From assembly GCF_040438925.1 (NCBI RefSeq), contig NZ_CP159258.1:4906501-4970500 (forward strand): DNA of 64,000 nt. Reading direction: 5' to 3'. This DNA is from Pseudomonas sp. MYb327 (GTDB lineage Bacteria > Pseudomonadota > Gammaproteobacteria > Pseudomonadales > Pseudomonadaceae). Position 1 is the first letter of the stretch. The number at the start of each line of letters is the position of its first letter. The notes under the pieces are model-generated. The model made no database searches. It worked only from the letters and a program-made list of their open reading frames with translations, and was not told the origin of the DNA. Of this stretch, positions 1 to 6,319 are shown in pieces. Both the position numbers and the translations under genes were made by a program.

Positions 1-1
1 G

Positions 2-133
2 CTGGACACCATGGACTTGCGCTTGAACCCCAGCAAGATGGTCAAGCTGCCTTGCCAGAAAATGCCGGCCAGCAAGATTGCCGACAGCCAGAACAACTCG
101 ACCATCGGTTTTGGTGCGGGTTGCAAACAGTAA
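2..133 (+). CDS. C-terminal end of an unrecognised protein (partial)
   Basis: An open frame enters from the left edge and stops with TAA at 131-133. The last 43 residues contain two cysteines and end in Gly-Cys-Lys-Gln; I recognise no motif. The stop lies 11 bases before the start of the M48 lipoprotein gene, so the two probably share a transcript. The gene's start and family lie outside the window, so no function is assigned. Confidence 0.6.
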   Translation: MDTMDLRLNPSKMVKLPCQKMPASKIADSQNNSTIGFGAGCKQ

Positions 134-144
134 GGGGTCGATAG

Positions 145-1722
145 ATGAAAAAGTCTCTCCTGGCGCTGCCGATCCTGGCCGGTGCGTTGCTCAGCGGCTG
201 CAGCACCCTCAATGGCGCCAATGATGCGGTGATGAACCTGGTGGGTCCCTCCACTCAATCCAGAGTCGCTGGAAAATACGTCGAAAACGCGGAGGTGAGG
301 CAACACTACAAACTCGACGTGCAGCAACAGAGCAAGCAACGCTTGAGCTATGACGGCCACGCTATTCCCGCCAGTGATACTCGCCAGAACAATCTGGTGG
401 ATATCCCGCTGCTGCAGAGCTATTTACAGGGCATCGTTACCAAGCTGTCCAAGGGTTGGCCCGGTGAGATGCCAACATTGCAGGTCAGGGTAATTGACAG
501 CTACAGCTTCGGGCCGTCGGCGGATGCGTTAGGCAATCTGTTCGTGCCGTTGGGCATGCTGGATAACGTCGAAAGCGAAGACGAAATCGCGGCCATGCTG
601 GGACATGAAATGAGCCATGTGCTGCTGCGTCATCACGAACGCGTGGCCGCCTTCAAGCAGCAAAAAGAACTGATGACCAACATCGCCACGACGGTGGTCT
701 TCGCCACTATGGCTTCCAACACCGGCGTGGACCGCAGTTCCGGAACGATGAAGTTGATCAGCAAAGATCCCATCGGTACGCAAAAGACCATCGGCAATAC
801 GGTTTTATACACGGCACTGGCCAACAGTTTTTCGGACAACATCTGGAGCACTGCCTGGGGTCGTAGCCAGGAAGATCAGGCCGATCTGCTGGGCACCGAC
901 TTGATGATCCGTGCCGGTTACGCGCCTCGTGCCGCCAGTTACAGCCTGCAACGCCTGAATGATTTCCAGGGCAAACAAAAACCGCTGCTCGGCAGCTTTC
1001 TCAGTGCACGCAAGACCGCCATGCAGCAATCGCTGGAGCAATTCAATCTCAACAGTTTCACCAAAGAACTGGATGTACTGATCAATCAGGGGCTGACCAC
1101 CAGCATCACGGCGACGAGTGAATACTTCAATCGCTCCCACATGTCACCGATGGACCGTGACGAGGAGCTCCGCCAGTACTTGCAACGTGAGTACCGACAG
1201 GAACGGCGAGCCCGGGTCGATACGCGCAGCTGGCCGAAGGTCCGCGATGCCGCGCCAGTCGCCGCCGCGATGCAGGCTTACAAAGACGCCTACGCGGCCA
1301 CTGCCGCGCTGGAGCAAGGCAAGCTGCATGAGGCCGACACACTCAGCCAGCGTGCGCTGTCCTCGCCGGTAAAAGATCAGCCCGGCATTCGTCGCAGCGC
1401 ATTTGCCGTGCATATTGCGCAAGGCAAGAGCGCCGAAGCGTTAAAAGATCTTGAGTCAATCAAGGATTGGTCGCTGGCCGGCCCGTCCATCTATGACCTG
1501 ATGATCGGCTACCACCTCAAACGCGGCGATGCTCAATCGGCACTGGTCATGATCGACAAGGCAGAGCGGAACCTGGGCTCGGAAGAATTGTTCATTACCG
1601 AAAAGCTGCTGGCCAACCAGCAACTCCAAGACGCCGCACAGGTGAAAACGGTTCTGAGCAAGTGCGAGCAGTATCCGACCCGCAAGGAAAGCTGCAAAAA
1701 ACTGGCTCCGGTCAAAGCCTGA
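145..1722 (+). CDS. M48-family zinc metalloprotease lipoprotein
   Basis: A 525-residue secreted zinc endopeptidase, probably anchored in the outer membrane and acting on misfolded envelope proteins. A signal peptide ends in a lipobox (LSGC) with the lipidated Cys at residue 19. The zinc motif HEMSH is at 154-158 and the likely third ligand is Glu243 in the EDQAD motif, as in M48 (BepA/LoiP/HtpX) enzymes. About 200 residues after the catalytic domain are alpha-helical and look like TPR-type repeats, making the layout closer to BepA than to the short LoiP. It is preceded by GGGGTCGATAG and followed by a clear terminator. Family assignment is firm; the substrate and exact orthologue are not. Confidence 0.85.
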   Translation: MKKSLLALPILAGALLSGCSTLNGANDAVMNLVGPSTQSRVAGKYVENAEVRQHYKLDVQQQSKQRLSYDGHAIPASDTRQNNLVDIPLLQSYLQGIVTKLSKGWPGEMPTLQVRVIDSYSFGPSADALGNLFVPLGMLDNVESEDEIAAMLGHEMSHVLLRHHERVAAFKQQKELMTNIATTVVFATMASNTGVDRSSGTMKLISKDPIGTQKTIGNTVLYTALANSFSDNIWSTAWGRSQEDQADLLGTDLMIRAGYAPRAASYSLQRLNDFQGKQKPLLGSFLSARKTAMQQSLEQFNLNSFTKELDVLINQGLTTSITATSEYFNRSHMSPMDRDEELRQYLQREYRQERRARVDTRSWPKVRDAAPVAAAMQAYKDAYAATAALEQGKLHEADTLSQRALSSPVKDQPGIRRSAFAVHIAQGKSAEALKDLESIKDWSLAGPSIYDLMIGYHLKRGDAQSALVMIDKAERNLGSEELFITEKLLANQQLQDAAQVKTVLSKCEQYPTRKESCKKLAPVKA

Positions 1723-1751
1723 AGCCACTGCCACGGTAAATCTCAAGCATC

Positions 1752-1788
1752 AAAAAAAAAGCCCCGAACCAGTCGGGGCTTCTTTTTA
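1752..1788. terminator. Bidirectional rho-independent terminator
   Basis: A GCCCCGA/TCGGGGC stem (1761-1767 with 1773-1779) has nine A's on its left and a T-rich tract on its right. It can end transcription both from the M48 gene (+) and from the oprD-type gene (-), which converge here. Confidence 0.85.
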
Positions 1789-1825
1789 CCAGCCTTTCAT
1801 CAGGCCTCGATACCGCAACCCATCA

Positions 1826-3130
1826 TCAGAAAATGTTGATCGGGTAATCCACAAACACTCGCACTTCGTTACCGCTGACGTTGTACTCACTCGACTTCTG
1901 CGACACACGCAGGATCGAGCTGCGCAGCTTCACGCTCAGGTCTTTGGCCGGGCCGCTTTGCACGACGTATTTGAACTGGTTGAAGATCTCGCGCTCGGTA
2001 CCGCCCTCGCTGGTGGAGGTGGTGATGTTGTCGCCGCGCACGTAGGCGAAGTTGTAGCTCAGCCCCGGAACACCGAAGGTGCTGAAGTCCAGGCCGTAGC
2101 CCAGCTGCCAGCTGCGTTCGTCTTCAGCGTTGAAGTCGGACCAGTAAGAGTTGGCCAGGTAGATGGTGTTGCCACCGTCGCCGACGCGGTGTTGATCTTT
2201 CTGGTAACCGCCATAGGCGTAGCCCAGGTTGCTGTCGCCGGTGCTGCGCTGGTGAGCGAGGGTGAACGAGTGCGGGCCAGTGGCGAAGGTGGCTGCCAGG
2301 CTCCAGATTTTGTTGTCGTCGCCGGTGATGATGCTTTCGCCGGGGATAGTGTTTTCGCGGATATACGAGCTATCCAGCTTGGTACGGTAGCCGTTGAAGT
2401 CCAGGGTCAGGGACTGATCCTTGTCGATCGGGAACACGTAGTTGGCGTTCACGTACTGCTTCTTCAACACGTCTTCAACGTCGGACGCATACAGCGCAGC
2501 CTTGAATTGTTCGGTGAACTGATAGCTACCGCCCAACACGTTGATCGACTTCAAGCCACCGCTGTCACGGCCTTCGGCGCTTTTACGCGATTCGGCGGTG
2601 AAGCGACCGGCATCCAGTTGCAGGCCCTTGATCTCCTTGGAGGTGATCAGGGTGCCGGTGTAACTTTCTGGCAGCAGACGCACGTTGTCGTAGCTCAGCA
2701 CCGGCAGGGCCGGCATCTGGTCACCGTAGGTCAGCGTGGTGCTGGACAGGCGGAATTTGACGGCTGCGCCGCCCTTGGCCAAGTCGTTCGCCGGCTCGCC
2801 GCTGGCGCCTTTCTTGAAGAAATCGATACCTTGAGCGCCGCTACGGTCTTCATTGCGCTCCAGATTGAGTGCGTACAGACCGAAGGCATCCACACCCACA
2901 CCGACGGTGCCTTGGGTGAAACCGGACGAGAACGTACCGATGGCCGCTTGGCCCCATTCGGACTTGTCGTCGTTGCCGTTTTTGTAATCGCGGTTCATGT
3001 AGGCGTTGCGTAGCAGCACTTTAAGGCTGCTCTCTTCAACAAATCCTTTGGATTCGGCCTGGTCGTTAGCCATGGCCTGTGTAGCGCTCAAAATCCCCAG
3101 AGCGATCAGGCTGATTCGCTTGTTCAACAT
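1826..3130 (-). CDS. OprD-family outer membrane porin
   Basis: A 434-residue substrate-selective porin of the Pseudomonas OprD family, which takes up amino acids, small acids or related nutrients. A Sec signal peptide is cut after about residue 22 (TQAMA-ND). The mature part has alternating hydrophobic/polar beta strands, the family's conserved ALPVLSYDNVRLLPESY loop region around residues 140-157, and a C-terminal Phe as required for outer-membrane insertion. The ATG follows AAGGAAAACAAC. Upstream, the - strand holds a good promoter followed by a terminator-like hairpin before the start codon (see 3212-3324). Substrate class within the family cannot be read from sequence alone. Confidence 0.9.
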   Translation of the reverse strand: MLNKRISLIALGILSATQAMANDQAESKGFVEESSLKVLLRNAYMNRDYKNGNDDKSEWGQAAIGTFSSGFTQGTVGVGVDAFGLYALNLERNEDRSGAQGIDFFKKGASGEPANDLAKGGAAVKFRLSSTTLTYGDQMPALPVLSYDNVRLLPESYTGTLITSKEIKGLQLDAGRFTAESRKSAEGRDSGGLKSINVLGGSYQFTEQFKAALYASDVEDVLKKQYVNANYVFPIDKDQSLTLDFNGYRTKLDSSYIRENTIPGESIITGDDNKIWSLAATFATGPHSFTLAHQRSTGDSNLGYAYGGYQKDQHRVGDGGNTIYLANSYWSDFNAEDERSWQLGYGLDFSTFGVPGLSYNFAYVRGDNITTSTSEGGTEREIFNQFKYVVQSGPAKDLSVKLRSSILRVSQKSSEYNVSGNEVRVFVDYPINIF

Positions 3131-3211
3131 GTTGTTTTCCTTATTACGGGTTGAAACGCGCTGTGTCGAACGACTGAAACGGCACTATCGCGCTCTTTTT
3201 TCATTCCGCAA

Positions 3212-3324
3212 ACAAAAAGGCCCGCCCACGATCACTCGCGGCGGGCCTTTTTATTGTTTTAGGGTCATGGCGGTCAGCCACAGGCGTTGGCGGAATCGTA
3301 GCCGCGCCCTTATTGATGTGTCAA
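3212..3324 (-). ncRNA. Candidate small RNA or attenuated leader upstream of the OprD-type gene
   Basis: Reading the - strand: a TTGACA -35 box (3324-3319), an 18-base spacer and a TACGAT -10 box (3300-3295) predict a transcript start near 3288. About 75 bases later a GC-rich hairpin (3247-3240 with 3226-3219) is followed by TTTTTGTT. The porin start codon is a further 85 bases downstream. The unit contains no plausible ORF. An ATTGA/TCAAT inverted repeat (3312-3325) overlaps the -35 box and could be an operator. It could be an independent small RNA or a leader whose terminator controls the porin; sequence alone does not decide. Confidence 0.45.
3219..3247. terminator. Strong GC-rich terminator hairpin, T-rich on both sides
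   Basis: A perfect 8-bp stem GGCCCGCC/GGCGGGCC with a 13-base loop. T-rich tracts follow in both directions (TTTTTATTGTTTT on +, TTTTTGTTT on -). No annotated gene ends here on either strand, which is why it is linked to the candidate small transcript. Confidence 0.75.
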
Positions 3325-3431
3325 TTTCGTGAATCGTCTTTATCTAGGCAAAAATCGTCTAAGAAATGACTTTACGTGGCAGAAAAATTCAATCGGCGCG
3401 CGGCATGAAGAGATTGAATCCACGCAATCTC

Positions 3432-3522
3432 CTGTAGGAGCTGGCTTGCCAGCGATAGCGGTTTGTCATCCGACATCAATATTGGATGGATGGCCTCATC
3501 GCTGGCAAGCCAGCTCCTACAG
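3432..3522. repeat. REP inverted pair (CTGTAGGAGCTGGCTTGCC type)
   Basis: Two 25-base arms, 3432-3456 and 3498-3522, are exact reverse complements separated by 41 bases. The unit is a Pseudomonas REP doublet in head-to-head orientation in non-coding DNA. Confidence 0.9.
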
Positions 3523-3546
3523 TGGGGTGTCCACGTCTTCGCCCAT

Positions 3547-3583
3547 AAAAAAAGCGCCACCATCCCGGCAGCGCTTTTCTTTT
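3547..3583 (-). terminator. Terminator of the 70-residue small-protein gene
   Basis: AAAAGCGC/GCGCTTTT arms around a short GC loop, with a run of seven T's on the - strand. It sits about 20 bases after the stop of the small - strand gene. Confidence 0.75.
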
Positions 3584-3604
3584 ATCAATCCGTTGTTTTT
3601 CTTC

Positions 3605-3817
3605 CTATCCTTCCATCACATCCCACAACGCTTCCAGCTCCGCTTCGCTGAACAAGCCAGCGGGGTAGCGCTCGATCATCGTCCGGCGCGGATCACTTTC
3701 CGCAATCTGACACGTTCCATTGGACTTCAACCAGTGCGCCAGGACCTGGAGCGATTCGCCATTTACAGCCAGGGGATGCAATGCCCGCTCGCCCACCACA
3801 TTCACTTCGGCGTTCAT
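3605..3817 (-). CDS. Conserved-type small protein of 70 residues, function unknown
   Basis: A soluble acidic protein with no signal peptide or membrane segment, ending in a helical Leu/Glu-rich tail (EAELEALWDVMEG). It is considered a real gene because it is followed by its own terminator, its third codon positions are GC-biased like its neighbours, and no other gene competes for the space. The start has GAGAG upstream. I do not recognise a domain; no function is proposed. Confidence 0.6.
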   Translation of the reverse strand: MNAEVNVVGERALHPLAVNGESLQVLAHWLKSNGTCQIAESDPRRTMIERYPAGLFSEAELEALWDVMEG

Positions 3818-3959
3818 TTCAGCGCTCTCTCCTGGTTTGTGAGCGGCCTAACTTATCCAAGGTTTATGACAGAACAACTAAGTTCTCCCCCTCCCTGCAT
3901 TGCTCCATCACCGATACAAGAGCTATGCCAACGTGTGCGAACTGTCGACAAGCGGATAC

Positions 3960-3998
3960 AAAAAAGCCCGCGGTCCAGAAAGACTGCGGGCTTGCCGA
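3960..3998 (-). terminator. Terminator downstream of aguA
   Basis: The stem GCCCGCGGTC / GACTGCGGGC (nearly perfect) is followed by TTTTTTGT on the - strand. It lies about 70 bases after the aguA stop and should end the transcript coming from aguB-aguA. Confidence 0.75.
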
Positions 3999-4063
3999 GG
4001 GGCGGTGCGCGAAAACGTTTGCCTGAGTGATTTCGTCGCTAACTCAAGCTGTTACAACAGCAC

Positions 4064-5170
4064 TCACTCTTTGTGCGGCGCTGGCTGTTGTTGGGTAAGG
4101 CAGTGAATGTTACCGCCTCCCAGTAACAGTTCACGGCCAGGCACCATCACCACTTCGTGCTGCGGGAACAGGGTCTGCAAAATCTCTTTTGCAGGGCCAT
4201 CCAGCGGGTCGTCGAAACTCGGGGCGATAATGCCGCCGTTGACGATCAGGAAGTTCACGTACGAACCGGCCAGCCGCACGGACGGATTACGTTCCTGGGT
4301 ACCGTCAACCGGATCGACACCGGCGCATTCTTCCTCGGTCGCGTACAGCGGCCCGGGAATCGGCATCTTGTGCACCGTAAACGGGCGACCTTTGGCGTCG
4401 GTGCTACTTTGCAGCACTTTCATCGCGGCCTGGCAGCGTGGGTAGTTCGGATCCTGCGGGTCATCGGTCCAGGCCAGCAACACTTCGCCCGGACGCACGT
4501 AGCAGCAGAAGTTATCCACATGGCCGTCGGTTTCGTCGTTGTACAAACCGTCCGGCAGCCAGATGATTTTATCCACAGCCAGATGAGCGCTGAGCACCGC
4601 TTCGATTTCCGCGCGGTTCATGTGCGGGTTGCGATTGCGGTTGAGCAGGCATTCTTCGGTGGTGATCAGTGTGCCTTCGCCATCCACGTGGATCGAGCCG
4701 CCTTCGAGCACGAAGCCTTCGGTGCGGTAACGCTGGCTGCGCTCGATCTCAAGGATCTTGCCGCCCACTTGCGAGTCACGGTTCCACGGCGAATACAGGC
4801 CACCGTCGAATCCGCCCCAGGCGTTGAAGTCCCAGTTCACGCCGCGGACTTCACCGCTGTTATTGATGACAAAGGTTGGGCCGGTATCGCGAACCCAGGC
4901 GTCGTCACTGGACATTTCAACGACGCGGATATTCGGCACGTCCAGGCGGGTGCGGGCGTTTTCGTACTGGCCGGCGGAAACCGCTACGGTCACCGGTTCG
5001 AAACGTGCAATGGCTTTAGCCACCGCGACGTGCGCGGCTTGCGCCGGTTTGCCACCCAGGCGCCAGTTGTCCGGGCGCTCGGGCCAGACCATCCAGGTCT
5101 GGGTTTGGGGTGCCCACTCGGCCGGCATGTAGAAGCCGTCTGCGCGAGGGGTGCTGTTCAAAGTGGTCAT
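4064..5170 (-). CDS. aguA: Agmatine deiminase
   Basis: Converts agmatine to N-carbamoylputrescine and ammonia in the cytoplasm, the first step of the agmatine route to putrescine. The 368-residue length matches the family. The N-terminus carries the typical [22 protein letters not shown] block, and the conserved C-terminal GGGNIHC places the nucleophilic Cys at residue 357. Conserved WVRDTGP and DGHVDNF motifs of the peptidyl-arginine-deiminase fold are present. It starts 5 bases after the aguB stop, so the two form an operon with aguB first. AguB then hydrolyses the product, so function and context agree. Confidence 0.96.
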   Translation of the reverse strand: MTTLNSTPRADGFYMPAEWAPQTQTWMVWPERPDNWRLGGKPAQAAHVAVAKAIARFEPVTVAVSAGQYENARTRLDVPNIRVVEMSSDDAWVRDTGPTFVINNSGEVRGVNWDFNAWGGFDGGLYSPWNRDSQVGGKILEIERSQRYRTEGFVLEGGSIHVDGEGTLITTEECLLNRNRNPHMNRAEIEAVLSAHLAVDKIIWLPDGLYNDETDGHVDNFCCYVRPGEVLLAWTDDPQDPNYPRCQAAMKVLQSSTDAKGRPFTVHKMPIPGPLYATEEECAGVDPVDGTQERNPSVRLAGSYVNFLIVNGGIIAPSFDDPLDGPAKEILQTLFPQHEVVMVPGRELLLGGGNIHCLTQQQPAPHKE

Positions 5171-5175
5171 GTCGA

Positions 5176-6054
5176 TCAGGACTCCAGGGTACCGTCGAGG
5201 GTTTTCAGCGCGCTGTACAGGTTCGGACGACGGTCACGGAACGAGCCCCACGCGCTACGGATGTGTTCCAGTTGGTCGAGGTCGAAGGTGTGAACCAGAA
5301 TGCCTTCTTCGGTTTCATTGAGTTCCTGCACCTTCTCGCCGAACTGGTTGGCGATGAACGACGAACCATAAAAGGTAATGTCATAGCCGTCTTGTTCTTC
5401 GTTGCCGATGCGGTTACTGGCGATCAGCGGCATCAGGTTAGCGCCGGCGTGGCCCTGTTGCACGCGTTGCCAATGATCACGGGACGAAATGGTCTTGTCG
5501 TGCGGCTCGCTGCCGATGGCGGTCGGGTAGAACAGAATCTCCGCGCCTTGCAGCGCCATGCTGCGCGCGGCCTCGGGAAACCACTGGTCCCAGCAGATAC
5601 CCACGCCGATTTTTGCGTATCGGGTGTTCCACACTTTGAAACCGGTGTCGCCCGGGTTGAAGTAGTACTTTTCGTGGTAGCCAGGACCGTCCGGGATGTG
5701 GCTTTTCCGATAAATCCCGAGGTTGCTGCCGTCGGCGTCGATGATCGCGATGCTGTTGAAACGTGCGCGGCCCGCCAGTTCATAAAAACTGATCGGCAGC
5801 ACCACTTGCAATTCCTTGGCGACTTTCTGGAAATGCTTGATGGCGACGTTGTCTTCGACCGTCGTGGCCAGTTGCAGGTAATCCGGATTTGGTTTCTGGC
5901 AAAAATACGGTGCTTCGAACAGTTCCTGGATCAGGATGATCTGTGCTCCTTTGGCAGCAGCTTCGCGGACCAGCCTTTCAGCGACTTCGATATTGCCTTC
6001 AAGGTCCCAGGAACAGGCCATCTGAGTGGCGGCGACGGTAACGTTACGGCTCAT
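5176..6054 (-). CDS. aguB: N-carbamoylputrescine amidase
   Basis: Hydrolyses N-carbamoylputrescine to putrescine, CO2 and ammonia. It is a nitrilase-superfamily enzyme of 292 residues with the catalytic triad visible as Glu44 ([10 protein letters not shown]), Lys117 (YRKSHIPDG) and Cys154 ([13 protein letters not shown]). It is the first gene of the aguBA operon. Upstream DNA at 6121-6153 has two nested palindromes that could be an operator. The fusion gene at 6320-9232 is on the same strand further upstream, separated by 265 bases containing a REP pair, so co-transcription is uncertain. Confidence 0.96.
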   Translation of the reverse strand: MSRNVTVAATQMACSWDLEGNIEVAERLVREAAAKGAQIILIQELFEAPYFCQKPNPDYLQLATTVEDNVAIKHFQKVAKELQVVLPISFYELAGRARFNSIAIIDADGSNLGIYRKSHIPDGPGYHEKYYFNPGDTGFKVWNTRYAKIGVGICWDQWFPEAARSMALQGAEILFYPTAIGSEPHDKTISSRDHWQRVQQGHAGANLMPLIASNRIGNEEQDGYDITFYGSSFIANQFGEKVQELNETEEGILVHTFDLDQLEHIRSAWGSFRDRRPNLYSALKTLDGTLES

Positions 6055-6120
6055 GAATCATCTCCGGGCAAGTGCGTGACGGTCGGGCATGGTTGATCCA
6101 CGCCCTAGCATTGGCGACTT

Positions 6121-6153
6121 TATAGCCGATAAATATCGGCTTTAGAAGCTATA
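6121..6153. promoter_or_regulatory. Nested palindromes in the aguBA promoter region
   Basis: An inner perfect repeat AGCCGATA/TATCGGCT (6124-6131, 6134-6141, 2-base centre) lies inside an outer TATAGC/GCTATA pair (6121-6126, 6148-6153). It is 67-100 bases before the aguB start in AT-rich DNA, suggesting an operator. The binding regulator is not evident; P. aeruginosa uses a TetR-type protein (AguR) for its agu genes. Confidence 0.4.
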
Positions 6154-6217
6154 GAAATGCATTCCGTCTAAATTTACACACTTAATCCCGATAACAATCG
6201 AGTTCTATTCACCATTC

Positions 6218-6310
6218 CTGTGAGAGCGAGCCTGCTCGCGAAAGGGGTGGCTCAGTCAACGTCAATGGTACCTGTACGACTGAATTCGCGAGCAGGCTCG
6301 CTCACACAGG
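6218..6310. repeat. REP inverted pair (GCGAGCCTGCTCGC type)
   Basis: Arms 6218-6242 and 6285-6310 are near-perfect reverse complements carrying internal GCGAGCCTGCTCGCG palindromes. The doublet lies between aguB and the fusion gene. Confidence 0.85.
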
Positions 6311-6319
6311 TTTATGCGT

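Noticed and set aside
1958-3013. A 351-residue + strand frame opposite the OprD-type gene
   Set aside because: Mirror of porin codons, low-complexity Val/Ala-rich product, no family resemblance.
3432-3522. REP doublets as CRISPR repeats or IS ends
   Set aside because: Units occur as isolated inverted pairs, not direct repeats with regular spacers, and no transposase or cas gene is present.
4157-5293. A 378-residue + strand frame opposite aguA
   Set aside because: Antisense shadow of aguA/aguB with no start signal or motif.
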